From NCBI RefSeq assembly GCF_015832195.1, contig NC_052021.1, forward strand, positions 1,736,001-1,800,000: DNA of 64,000 nt, read 5' to 3'. This DNA is from Motacilla alba alba (lineage: Eukaryota > Chordata > Aves > Passeriformes > Motacillidae). A program made the translations under genes and the position numbers. The notes beneath the pieces are model-generated. The model did not search any database, was not told the origin of the DNA, and worked only from the letters and a program-made list of their open reading frames with translations. This document shows, in pieces, positions 12,101 through 21,500 of this stretch; within the stretch, counting starts at the first letter, position 1; every line of letters begins with the position of its first letter.

Positions 12101-15100
12101 ATTTCTATTTGACATTACTGCTTTCAGAAACTCAGCTCTTGTAACATTACTTAATTAATTTGACTTTTTGATCTATTTAAATATGCTTCAGTTATATTCA
12201 GTAATTTAAAAATTTTTACAGCTGTATGGGGAGTATTTTAACATTCAGCTGTATCATATAAATTTGTATCTGTGTTCTTAGGTGACTAAGCGTAAATGTA
12301 GGCAAATTTTGACTGGTAATAAGGTTTTTACTTTGCTGGGTTTTGATTCTTACTAGATAAATATTTTTGTTTTCCCTTATTACAAAGCTTTAATCTTTGC
12401 TTTTGGATACTTGCTGTGTATTGGAGTTTCTCAGTTTTGTGGTTTGTAGTTGCAGTGCCTAGTCTGGCTTGCTACTTCACAAAAATTTACAAAATCTGTG
12501 CAATTTTTGTTACAGAGGGAAGATAAAAGGAAAGATGATTCTAAAGATGAAGAAGAAACGGAAGAGGACAATAATCAAGAAGAATATGATCCAATGGAGG
12601 CAGAAGAGGCTGAGGATGAAGATGAAGGTATCTTGAACTATGAATTTTGTGACCTTTAACAAAGTTTTTTATCACTGATTACGTTCATTCAAGCTGGAGA
12701 AGGCACTGGAACGAGGCAATTTAAAATTGCATTGTTAAACCAGTTTTATTCTAGTGATTTTGACCAGTTCTGCATCAGATGTAAGTACCTTTATGCCAGG
12801 CACTGCATGAACGCAGTGAATGTGAGCGAGCTGTGGTGCTGTGAGTGAGGCATGCATATAGAAGTGGTTTCGTGTTTTTCAGAATGCAGACCACTCGCAG
12901 CTCCCATTGAAGTCAGTAGGAGATGTGAGTATTCAGCACCTCTGAAAAACCAAGCCACTTTTACGTGCCTGGCTTCCTGCTCCTCACTTCTGGAATGCCA
13001 TCTTGGTTCTAGCTAGGACAGGATGTGGTGTGGGTGCTCTTCAGCCCATGTCACAAGAGGTTGTTTTCTGTTTGGGTGGAGTTGTGTTAGCCTGAAGAAA
13101 TAGGGGAAGGGTCTGGAGGACTCTGCAGGCAATGGCAGCAGCTCTTCCCCTGCTCAGGGATTCAGGAAGGTGTGAAACGTCCTGCGTGGTTTCTGGTTTG
13201 CACTTTGGGGTAGTTGCCTTTCTGTGGAGAGGTTTTGCTAGACATGTGGGTTTGAACTGTGTGGATACTGCAGTCCCAGCATTTTCAGTTGTATTTTTGG
13301 CAGAGTACTGGACCAGCCTTAAAAAGCTGATGCTAATCTGTGGTTTCCAGAATGACTCCTATTTGCTTATAATTTGTCTGTAAGAGTGGCCTGGGCTTGT
13401 CCTGTACAAGTGCTGCTGCTTCCCAGAACCTGTCCTTATGCCATTCCCAATCGAGAGTTGCTGAGAAAACCCAGCAAGCCATGGAGGTGCAGGAGAAAGC
13501 AATTGGCTCTCAGAAAAGGGTTGGTGAAATTAGCCAAGTGTTGTAATACATAGTTTTTCCCAAGTTTTCCTCACAAGGAGGGTGAGCGTAAAGCTGAACT
13601 TGGCACATGATTCTCTGACCCAAGACTGGCATGGAAGGTGCAGAGCTGCATGCCATAATCCATCCCAGCAGTTGTCTCGTGCCTTTCTCTCAGTCTAGTT
13701 TTACTGTACTGCCTATCTTTAGACACAAAACCTGCCATTTGTAATTCACACCTAATAAGTGATGTGATCTGTAACTTCTTGGAGAATCTAAGTCATAGGA
13801 AGAGTAATCTCTCACTCAACATGAGTATAAACACGTGGTTTTAATTACATAGTGTATATGGGTTTTATTGGATGAAATATTGGAGTAAATGATATTGGAT
13901 CTGAGTAGCAATAACCATAGCTGAGTGCAGACTCTGCCAAGCCTCATTAGGGAGAATTGTGGTAATTTCCTGCACACCACTTAAATAGATGGCAATGTTG
14001 GCAGCACTCATTTTGGCCTAGTTAGCATTTGTTTCAGCTCTTCTGTCCTGTGCGTGGAACAAACACAGGGAAAAAATTATAAATGGCTTTTGTTTAAATA
14101 CGACTAGAGAAAAAAATCAGAATTTAACAGGGCTCACTTCAATGTGTTTATTATTATTTTTCAGGAAAGTATATTGCAGATGTTTGGGGGTTTATGTGGA
14201 CTTTCAGAGTGGCAACATGTACTCTGGTGATGGCTGTGTAATGGTTTGATGTGGGTATGTTGAATTTTCTTTCTGTTTGCAGATCGGGACGAAGAGGAAA
14301 TGAACAAACGGGAGGACAGAAGAGAGGGAAATAAGCATTGTAAAGAGAGGGCGTCGAAAGATAAAGTAATTAACACCTTTCTTCACGACTGCATAGACCT
14401 TGTTAGAGGTGTCCTAATTACAGCTTAGCTTTATTTTTATTATAAGACCTGTTTTCCCTTTGAAAACAGCTGTTAAGTAAATGATTGAGGGCAGAGGGGA
14501 TGTTTCCTATTTTATAATTGGATTAATTCTATGACCATTTTTTACATACTAGCATGAACAAAGGGAAATTTTGTCTACCAGCTATTACTATCCATTGTGA
14601 AGTATTCCTTCTAAATACTGAAAGATTACTTTTCATATATAGCTTAAATTAGTCGTAAATAACATGATCTAAGTAGGTAATTGATAGTAATATTAATTAC
14701 TTGACTTAAAGTAATAGTAAAATGAACAGAGAAAAAACTTCTGTTAAGTCAGAAGTTGGTATATTTTTGGAATGATATTTTTACTCCCTAATGATCCCAT
14801 AATAAATTTTCTCTAGGAGAAAGACAAGACCCAGATGGTAACTGTTAACAGGGATCTCCTGATGGCTTTTGTTTATTTTGATCAAAGTCATTGTGGCTAC
14901 CTTCTGGAGAAGGACATGGAGGAGATCCTGTACACTCTCGGACTTCACCTGTCACGTGCTCAGGTTTTGTATACTACTAAAAAGCTTTCCAAATGTTACA
15001 GGACTGTTTTAAGTGGGAGAAATGTAATTTAGCTTCTAAAGGCTTTGCTTACGTACCTGATCTCTTATTTTTATGCAGTCATTTCAAATTTACAATGAAA

Positions 15101-18100
15101 TAAGAGTTTAATATTTTGTAAATTGACTGGGAGGGAAAAGGTGAAGTTTGCAGCTTATAACATGCCGATACTGTATGTGTATCTTTAGTCTCTAAATTGT
15201 ATTTATTCTTTTCCTAGTTTGTTTGCACTTTAAGCCCCACTATGTTAAAGATCAGAAAGCTATGCAATTTCTTTTAAGTTTTCCAAGCTAAACAATTCTT
15301 GTTTAGGTAACAGGATGTCTGGGTATTACATAACACCATTATTTCTTTCCATGTGTTGTAGGTCAAGAAGCTGCTTAATAAAGTAGTGCTTCGAGAATCT
15401 TGCTTTTACAGAAGACTAACAGATACTTCTAAAGATGAAGAAAACCAAGAGGAGTCCGAAGAGCTACAGGAAGATATGCTAGGTGGTATTTTTTTTTTCC
15501 TCACAAACTTCCAGAGAGTTATTTCTCTGTGATAATGAGAGTTCTGAGGTACTTGATTTTTTGCAGAAACTAATTGAGCCACTTTGGAAAAGTAAATCTT
15601 TGGCAAAGTTCAAAAGTCGGGTGGGTTTTTTTTCAAAAACAGGGTTTTTTGTGCTTCCAACACGTAATGTTGCAACCCTAGGATAAATCTTAATGTCTTG
15701 GAACAGGAAAGAGGACAGAAGTTAATGTTCAGTATTGATGAACATCATTCCTCGTTACTAGTTTTGAAGTCAGGAGGCTCAGAGGTGCAGGTAGTAGAAT
15801 GGAGCCTGAGTTTTGAAGACAAATTCCTGCAGGAAAGAGGCATAGAATGATGTCTCAAAAGAGAATGCTGCTTTTTGGCAGGGGGGACAATTGGGGTCAG
15901 GGGAAGGAGAGAAGTGTGTGGGATAGATCAGCAAACTTGAGTCTGGATTTGTTCTCCTGAGAAGTGTCTGGAGTTGGTCTCTAGAATGATGTTGAGGTTA
16001 TTGAGGCTGGAGCAGCACTGAGGGCTATCTGAGGTTGGTCTCTGGAGTGACCCTGTGGTGTTTGAGGCTGGAGCAGCACTGAGCAGTGTCTGAGGTTGGT
16101 CTCTGGAGTGACCCTGTGGTGTTTGAGGCTGGAGCAGCACTGAGCAGTGTCTGAGGTTGGTCTCTGGAGTGACCCTGTGGTTATTGAAGCTAGAGCAGCA
16201 CTGAGCAGTGTCTGAGGTTGTTCTCCAGGGTGACCCTGTGGTTATTGAAGCTAGAGCAGCACTGAGCAGTGTCTGAGGTTGTTCTCCAGGGTGACCCTGT
16301 GGTGTTTGAGGCTGGAGCAGCACTGAGCAGTGTCTGAGGTTGGTCTCTGGAGTGACCCTGTGGTGTTTGAGGCTGGAGCAGCACTGAGCAGTGTCTGAGG
16401 TTGGTCTCTGGAGTGACCCTGTGGTGTTTGAGGCTGGAGCAGCACTGAGCAGTGTCTGAGGTTGTTCTCCAGGGTGACCCTGTGGTGTTTGAGGCTGGAG
16501 CAGCCCTGAGCAGTGTCTGAGGTTGTTCTCCAGGGTGACCCTGTGGTGTTTGAGGCTGGAGCAGCCCTGAGCAGTGTCTGAGGTTGTTCTCCAGGGTGAC
16601 CCTGTGGTGTTTGAGGCTGGAGCAGCACTGAGCAGTGTCTGAGGTTGTTCTCCAGGGTGACCCCGTGGTTATTGAGGCTGGAGCAGCCCTGAGCAGTGTC
16701 TGAGGTTGTTCTCCAGGGTGACCCTGTGGTGTTTGAGGCTGGAGCAGCACTGAGCAGTGTCTGAGGTTGTTCTCCAGGGTGACCCTGTGGTTATTGAGGC
16801 TGGAGCAGCACTGAGCAGTGTCTGAGGTTGTTCTCCAGGGTGACCCTGTGGTGTTTGAGGCTGGAGCAGCACTGAGCAGTGTCTGAGGTTGTTCTCCAGG
16901 GTGACCCTGTGCTTGTTCCCCGTGCCGCTGCAGGGAACCGGCTGCTGCTGCCGTCGCCCGCGGTGAAGCAGGAGTGCAAGGCCGTGGAGGAGAACGTGGG
17001 GCTCATCGTGTACAACGGAGCCATGGTGGATGTGGGCAGCCTCCTGCAGAAGCTGGAGAAGAGTGAAAGGGTGCGGGCAGAGATTGAGCAAAAGCTGCAG
17101 CTGCTAGAAGAAAAAACAGGTGGGATGTCACTTTGAAGGCGGCTTACAGGGGTGCGTGGCACTGAGACTTCTTAAGTAGAGAAATCAATTTGGGTAATAC
17201 TTGTGATCTAAATTTTATTCAAGTTGAATGCAAGACTTTAAATGTGGTCAGAATTAAGTATTATCAAAAGTAATTCAATTCAGTTTTTAATGTTCTTTAA
17301 AAATTAGTACTATGGTGTTGCACACAAATAGAATATTAAGATGCAAAGTACACGGCATTGGAAGTGACTTGACATTTTCATTTCTTCCCTTCCTAAGATG
17401 AGGATGAAAAAACTATATTACAGCTGGAGAATTCTAACAAAAGTCTGTCTGCGGAGCTGAAAGAAGTAAAAAAGGACCTTGGCCAACTGCAAGAAAATTT
17501 GAAGACCTCAGATGATAAAAAATTGCAATTTGAGGGTCAGCTGAACAAGACAATCAAAAATTTAGCTACTGTTATGGATGAAATACAGAGTGTTCTCAAA
17601 CAGGTTAGAATTGTTTAATTCCATGTTTTTATTATTGTAGGCAAACTTCTGTAGACTAATTATTGAAACAAACACTTCAGTAGAAAAACAATTTGGACAT
17701 GTATTCAGGGCAGGAGTGTCTTAATATATGGAGAGAAGAAGCTAAATGTTTGATTGACTATAAAGGTAACAAATTAAATGTGTTTTTTTCTTAACCTGCA
17801 ACATATGTTCCTGACTTCAGTGTTTTTAAAAAGGTATAAATATTCATGTAGATCTCAAACTATCTGAATGATTTCCTGTCCTGATCTTGTCCATCTCCAG
17901 AAGTCCAAATCTGCTCCTCTGTTGGCTGGTCAAGAGTATTTTTTCAAGGCAGAATTCAACTATTTCAGTATGTGGGGGTATCTCAGTATAATGAGTTTTA
18001 AGCAAAACCCATTAGCTCCAGAGCCTTTCTACCATTCAGTTTTTTCAGGAAGATCCTGGAACTGGTTATAACTAAACTGAGTAGGATACCAGTTCACATA

Positions 18101-18257
18101 GTACCCTAAAGATACAAACAGTATCTGCTGCTTCACAGTTTGCATGAGAAATACAGCTTCTACAATTCCTCTCACGTCTCCCTTTTTCCTTTTGAAGGAC
18201 GTTGTGAAGAACGAAGATAAAGATCAGAAATCCAAAGAAAACGGAGCAAACGTATGA
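62..18257 (+). CDS. CCAR1: CCAR1, cell division cycle and apoptosis regulator 1 (22 exons, 5' part missing)
   Basis: Nuclear coactivator that links Mediator and p160 coactivators to nuclear receptors, p53 and beta-catenin, and takes part in apoptosis signalling (family knowledge). Joining the 22 exons listed separately gives 1,067 in-frame codons including the stop, with all phases compatible. Domains in order, in human-like numbering with the first visible residue near 83: Gln-rich segment; S1-like RNA-binding fold (VFTGVVTKLHDTFGFVDED to VGDRVLVEATYNPN); Arg-Glu/Arg-Ser stretch; conserved DBC1-type central region; SAP DNA-binding motif (VNDLRKELESRTLSSKGLK, about 635-670); Lys/Glu-rich linker; EF-hand-like segment (FVYFDQSHCGYLLEKDMEE); C-terminal coiled coil ending KENGANV. 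Nearly every segment matches human CCAR1 as I remember it. Introns longer than 300 bp hold only the snoRNAs and repeats listed separately. One intron appears to use a GC donor. Confidence 0.97.
780..812 (+). CDS. CCAR1: CCAR1 exon w2 (33-nt microexon)
   Basis: Encodes LQQPQQTLLTQ, as in human CCAR1. The acceptor is TTTTAAG. A second AG six bases inside (TTGCAG) could drop Leu-Gln in some transcripts. Confidence 0.88.
1774..1967 (+). CDS. CCAR1: CCAR1 exon w3, start of S1-like domain
   Basis: Begins PAVALPTSLSLSTPQP and continues into QKQRVFTGVVTKLHDTFGF, the first strands of the S1-like fold. It is notably GC-rich against AT-rich flanks. It ends in phase 2 at donor GTAAGC. Confidence 0.95.
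2485..2599 (+). CDS. CCAR1: CCAR1 exon w4, end of S1-like domain
   Basis: Encodes AVKGKTPQVGDRVLVEATYN and then WNAQRIQTLPNQ, completing the S1-like fold. The intron that follows is only 76 nt. Confidence 0.95.
2676..2865 (+). CDS. CCAR1: CCAR1 exon w5, Gln/Leu/Pro-rich
   Basis: Encodes NQSQAQPLLKTPPAVLQPL through LLQQPQQK. It is low-complexity, Gln-rich and GC-rich. It ends in phase 1 at donor GTGCTC. Confidence 0.93.
4025..4157 (+). CDS. CCAR1: CCAR1 exon w6
   Basis: Encodes LLQPPVRLVSQPQPARRLDP and then SRFSGRNDRGGDPMPNRKDD. The first complete codon block follows acceptor TTCAG, with Gly-Gly where I remember Ala-Gly in human. Confidence 0.94.
4456..4617 (+). CDS. CCAR1: CCAR1 exon w7, RE/RS-rich
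   Basis: Encodes a run of Arg-Glu and Arg-Ser dipeptides (RERERRRSRERSP and similar), then VVPRYTVQFSKFSLD. Such stretches usually mediate RNA or splicing-factor contacts. Confidence 0.95.
5037..5262 (+). CDS. CCAR1: CCAR1 exon w8
   Basis: Encodes CDMMELRRRYQNLYIPSDFF through LDPPDADHLYSAK, near-identical to the mammalian protein. The intron downstream carries SNORD98 copy 1. Confidence 0.96.
5636..5707 (+). ncRNA. SNORD98: SNORD98-type C/D-box snoRNA, copy 1
   Basis: A C/D snoRNA in the intron after exon w8. Box C GTGATGA is at 5642-5648, D' CTGA at 5670-5673 and D CTGA at 5696-5699. Flanks GAAGGAGT and ACTCTTTC pair over 8 bp with one G-U. The 11 bases ending one base before D' (CCTATTCCATT) are complementary to AATGGAATAGG of 18S rRNA. 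The fifth base upstream of D' then opposes a G, which fits Gm867 (human numbering), the known SNORD98 target. Human SNORD98 is also hosted by a CCAR1 intron. Structure and pairing are read directly; the name rests on recollection. Confidence 0.85.
6240..6353 (+). CDS. CCAR1: CCAR1 exon w9
   Basis: Encodes VMLMASPSMEDLYHKSCALA to HPARLVK, phase 0 at both ends. The intron downstream carries SNORD98 copy 2. Confidence 0.96.
6963..7039 (+). ncRNA. SNORD98: SNORD98-type C/D-box snoRNA, copy 2
   Basis: A second copy in the next intron. Box C is at 6972-6978, D' at 7000-7003 and D at 7026-7029. The interior, including the 18S guide, is identical to copy 1. The closing stem has changed on both arms: CAAGAATGAGT pairs with ACTCTTCTTG with one bulged base. 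That is what an expressed, structurally constrained copy would show. Confidence 0.82.
7184..7350 (+). CDS. CCAR1: CCAR1 exon w10
   Basis: Encodes FLVGMKGKDEAMAIGGHWSP to GIDLSVCTQ, part of the conserved DBC1-type region. It ends in phase 2. Confidence 0.96.
7415..7434 (+). repeat. (A)20 tract in CCAR1 intron
   Basis: An uninterrupted run of about 20 A after exon w10. No recognisable retroposon body precedes it. Confidence 0.8.
8078..8288 (+). CDS. CCAR1: CCAR1 exon w11 with GC donor
   Basis: Encodes YRFAEIRYHRPEETHKGRTV to ERKEADGEQ. The conserved protein junction (GEQ then DEEE) places the 3' splice boundary before GCACTG, so the intron would be GC-AG. No GT donor in the right phase lies nearby. 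Confidence 0.92.
9093..9176 (+). CDS. CCAR1: CCAR1 exon w12
   Basis: Encodes DEEEKDDGEAKEISTPTHWS then KLDPKTMK, leading into the SAP motif. It is phase 0 at both ends. Confidence 0.96.
9837..10022 (+). CDS. CCAR1: CCAR1 exon w13, SAP domain
   Basis: Encodes the SAP helix-turn-helix (VNDLRKELESRTLSSKGLKS) followed by an acidic Lys/Glu run. A 139-bp block in the next intron recurs two introns further on. Confidence 0.96.
10463..10601 (+). repeat. 139-bp intronic duplicated block, copy A
   Basis: Matches 12366-12504 with three substitutions and no indel over 139 bases; similarity stops sharply at both ends. It lies in the intron after exon w13. No snoRNA boxes are convincing on either strand, so its nature is unknown. 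Confidence 0.9.
11281..11472 (+). CDS. CCAR1: CCAR1 exon w14
   Basis: Encodes EEERKRQEELERQRRERRYI and then VHPNWAAKSGKFDCSIMSLS. It is much more GC-rich than its introns. Confidence 0.96.
11810..12043 (+). CDS. CCAR1: CCAR1 exon w15, Lys/Glu-rich
   Basis: Encodes VSLFAELFNEMLQRDFGVRI, then a highly charged stretch with a likely nuclear localisation signal (PKPKRRKS). Confidence 0.95.
12366..12504 (+). repeat. 139-bp intronic duplicated block, copy B
   Basis: Second copy, in the intron after exon w15. It ends 11 bases before exon w16, so it supplies most of that intron's 3' end. Confidence 0.9.
12516..12627 (+). CDS. CCAR1: CCAR1 exon w16, acidic
   Basis: Encodes REDKRKDDSKDEEETEEDNN and then EYDPMEAEEAEDEDE. 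One copy of the 139-bp repeat ends 11 bases before this exon, so it forms most of the 3' intron end. Confidence 0.94.
12862..12960. repeat. Palindromic interspersed repeat (ancient amniote type)
   Basis: About 100 bases fold back on themselves. Outer arms AAGTGG/CCACTT and GTTTTTCAGA/TCTGAAAAAC pair, as do inner ACTC/GAGT and CTCC/GGAG steps, around CCATTGAAGTCAGT. The sequence resembles a repeat I have seen in reptile and bird genomes. The family name is uncertain. Confidence 0.55.
14283..14365 (+). CDS. CCAR1: CCAR1 exon w17
   Basis: Encodes DRDEEEMNKREDRREGNKHC then KERASKDK, the most variable charged linker. Donor is GTAATT directly after AAA. Confidence 0.88.
14817..14963 (+). CDS. CCAR1: CCAR1 exon w18, EF-hand-like
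   Basis: Encodes NRDLLMAFVYFDQSHCGYLL then EKDMEEILYTLGLHLSRAQ. The loop resembles an EF-hand but lacks several of the acidic ligands of a working calcium site. Confidence 0.96.
15362..15482 (+). CDS. CCAR1: CCAR1 exon w19
   Basis: Encodes VKKLLNKVVLRESCFYRRLT then DTSKDEENQEESEELQEDML. The downstream intron contains the 61-bp minisatellite. Confidence 0.95.
15959..16911 (+). repeat. 61-bp minisatellite, 15.6 copies
   Basis: Fifteen full units of exactly 61 bases plus 38 bases of a sixteenth, with no indel. Each unit begins GAGCAGTGTCTGAGG and ends GGCTGGAGCAGCACT or a variant. Two positions alternate between block variants: GGTCTCTGGAGT or GTTCTCCAGGGT, and GTGTTTGAGG or GTTATTGA(A/G)G. 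The first unit is the most diverged. The array fills the 3' part of the intron before CCAR1 exon w20. Long open frames on the minus strand here are artefacts of the repeat. Confidence 0.97.
16934..17119 (+). CDS. CCAR1: CCAR1 exon w20, coiled-coil start
   Basis: Encodes NRLLLPSPAVKQECKAVEEN to QKLQLLEEKT. The acceptor CCGCTGCAG lies 22 bases downstream of the tandem repeat array, so branch-point sequence must come from the repeat or this short unique tail. Confidence 0.95.
17398..17603 (+). CDS. CCAR1: CCAR1 exon w21, coiled coil
   Basis: Encodes LQLENSNKSLSAELKEVKKD through VMDEIQSVLKQ, with heptad-like Leu spacing. Acceptor is CCTAAG. Confidence 0.95.
18198..18257 (+). CDS. CCAR1: CCAR1 terminal coding exon w22
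   Basis: Encodes DVVKNEDKDQKSKENGANV and the TGA stop, matching the human C-terminus apart from one residue near the end. Confidence 0.96.
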   Translation, partial: DVVKNEDKDQKSKENGANV

Positions 18258-18513
18258 TAAACTGCTGCTGTTTAGAAGAATGGTGTTACATAATGTAATA
18301 TAAATCATGATACCAGAATGTATGGGAAGTGATGCATGTTTGATTTTAGTAGTATAAATATCTTAGTTCCAAAAGATGTATAAAGTTTTATGAATGTGTC
18401 TGCTCCAGAAGATTGCTTGTAATTCTTAGCATTCAAGTTGAGACACTCCTCGAGTGAAAATAATTTTGCATTGCGAAAAGTTTTAGGATGAACTTTGTTA
18501 TCGTTTTAACCCT

Positions 18514-18519
18514 AATAAA
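18514..18519 (+). other. CCAR1 poly(A) signal AATAAA
   Basis: A canonical AATAAA lies 257 bases after the CCAR1 stop. The 3' UTR would run from the stop to roughly 18.54 kb. Other downstream signals cannot be excluded. Confidence 0.7.
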
Positions 18520-21500
18520 GTTCATCACCGTAACGAACAGTAGCAAGTATTTAATTACCAAATGTTTTTCATTGAAGTCTAGTGAAATCAAAATTTTCAT
18601 TATTTATAGACTCGCCATTTTTCGGTTTTTGTCTTTATTTCGGTCTAATTAGTCTTTTTCAATTCAAATATAAATCACAAAGTAGCATGCTGCTTAATTT
18701 TGCAAGTAAAGTTTTTTTTAAAAAACAGCTTCTTGGATTTTTTTTTTTTTTGTTTTCACTTGTCACAACTTTTTTTCCCTTCCAAATATAACTTTCTTTC
18801 CCAAAGCTGCTTATATTAAAGCCTTGTAATATACAGCAGTTTGGAGGAGTTAAGAAAGCAATAGAAACCTACCAAAATACTGGTAGAGTTGTAAGATTTA
18901 TATGAAATTCCACGGGCCTGGTTTAAATGTGTTTCATTTGTGTTCACTAAATTGTTCTTATCTTTGGATTAATCTATCTACTCCTTTTTAATAGCAAATG
19001 CAGTATATTAGCTGTAGAGTTGGACACCAGGCCAGCAGATGTCAGAATAATGCCTTACATGGAGAAAAAGCTGCCAGTGTCAACTGCCTTGGGTTAAATT
19101 TGGACTGCCAAAGTGGGTAATTTCTGCTAAGACTTCAGTCCAACAAAAAAATGGATCCACAAGTAACTGTACTGCATATTGTGATTACAAAGGAGCAGGA
19201 CACAACTGGGTTTGTTGAGAAGGGGTAAGGTGGCCTTTGTGCTCACAAATCACTAGAGATGGAGACTCACGGGTTAATGTGACTTCCTTCTCAAAGGCAA
19301 CTTACTCAAAGGATGTGAAATGTCAACAGTTGTATTTTGGTGCAACTTTCAGGAAAATTAAGGGGTTTGAAAGTTGGGACAGAAGTGTTTTCTTACAGAA
19401 ATGGTTCATTTTAGGAGATGTTTTCTTTTTTAGCCTAGATGTCCTAGGTAACTAAATACCTGTTAGGAAAGTCCAAGTGCCATAATATGTATGAATAACC
19501 TACATGGAAACTCATGTAGCTTTAATGAGATACACATTAAAATGCCTGAATTTATGTTCAAAAGAGTCTAAGCTGGTGCTTTTATCACTTACCTTTCTTG
19601 GCTCTTTTGGAGCTAGACAAGTGAAATATCTTTCATTCAAGTAACATGCATAAGCTTCCCCCTCATTCATCTCATTTGAGTCATTGTATAATACCTGAAC
19701 TGTTCACAGTCAAGTAGGAAATACTATGAAAACACTAATTGTATATAAGTACACAGAAAATACATGCTTTAAAAATTGGGAGATAACATCTCAGAATGAT
19801 TGAATGAGGATGGTGATAAATTTATCCTATTGAAAAGCATTATCTGTGGTGTACAGATGGTGTTAAATTCTTTTGTAATCAAATTATATTTTTCACCTTT
19901 ACCTTTGTACAGATTGTTGACAGCATGTTTAATTTTTGACGTTGAGCACCGTTTGTGTAAATGGACTTGAAAGAATTGCATCTGAAATACTTTATTCCTG
20001 AATTTCAGCAGTACGTGTGAACATACAAGAAAATGAGTCCAGAATTTAAGATAACAACATTTCAGGCACACTGAAACATCTGACATATTTTGCTTGGGTA
20101 TTTTTACCTTAAACTGCAGAGCTGAAAGCAGTTTTAGAACAAGCAGGCCTCCTCATCTCGTTCTTCAGTGAGGGGCCCTGTGAGACAGTTGCTAGAGTGA
20201 TACAGATTTTTACAATATTTAAGAAAAAGAGTATTTGTTAGAATGACTGTAATCTTTCTCTATATTGATTTGATGTAATAGTGTTTCAGATACTATGTAC
20301 AGTCTGCATTTCTGTTGGAAAGGAAATTAAATGGGTAAAGAATAACAGGAAAAAAAACCAAGGAAAAGTTTTACAACCTACATGGAGCTTGACCAGTCTC
20401 CTGAAGCACAAATAATCTGAGGGAGAACAGGCACCTCTTACAGACTGTGTGACTTACTGGGCCAAACAGCACAAAGTTCTGTATATGAGCCACACTGATG
20501 CTGTGTATTAGCTAAAGCTTCTTAGTATTATTCCCAGAAATAGAACTAATTCTAAGGGAAATGGAGTAGAGAATCAGTAATGGAGGTTTGGAGAATCAGT
20601 CTTTTGTCTGTTTTGATTTAAGAACAAAGTTTTTTTATTTCATGTCCACATTTCCCACCTTACAGTCTTTGTACTTCTGAGGTGTTTGTTATGTCCCAGT
20701 TACTGACAGAAGGCTGCTGAAAGTGAGCCTTGGCATACCACTTGTTTGGACTCCTTAAATCATCCCAGATGCTCTTTAGGAAGTAGAAGATCTTGGACTG
20801 CTTTGTTCTGTAGAGAAAGCCCTGCTACAGCAGGCCCATAAATGGAATCTCATCTCTGTTCATAAACTTATTTCTTCCCCTTTGCTCTTTTGTCTAATGA
20901 GGGCAAATTAATGAGTTTAACCCTTCCAGAATGACACTCAGCCCTGTGGAAGTCTGTGAATGAGGCTGGCAAGAAAGATCCAAGTGCTGTGTGCATGCAG
21001 ACTCACCTGGAATAACATAGGCTCTCTTGAGGCCCCTTTGCTTTTGCTGGGGCAGTGAGAAGACACGAGTCTGTCGTTCCATAGCCACGCAGAAACTGGC
21101 CCTGGTGAGGTTTTGCCAGCTCTCTGTAGTGTTGAGAACTGCATGCAGGGAATGGGGCTGCTGCCAGCGCTGCTGCATGTTGTGCCACCACGGAGACACC
21201 CAGGGTTTTCTTGACTCACCCCGTGCTCCATGCCTGTGCCCGCCGGGCCCGGGCACTGCTGCAGGAGGACTCCTGGATGGCAGAATGGTTTCCCAGTTCT
21301 TGGTTTGCCCAGTGGCCTCTGCCTCAGTCTGGAATGCCCTGAGTGTACAAAGGAGAAATTGGAATTCTCTCTCTGGTGTCGGGGGTTTCCCAGATCCAGT
21401 TTTTACAGTTGAGTTCTTTCAGTCTCTAACATTGTAAAGCCTAGTCCTGTAACATAACTTCTTTTTCAGTGTTTACCTGCTTTGAGAGAGAAGAATGGCT

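Noticed and set aside
15928..17162. Several long minus-strand open frames (up to 186 codons)
   Set aside because: All are translations of the 61-bp repeat. Because 61 is not a multiple of three, each open frame cycles through the same three readings; no independent protein signal.
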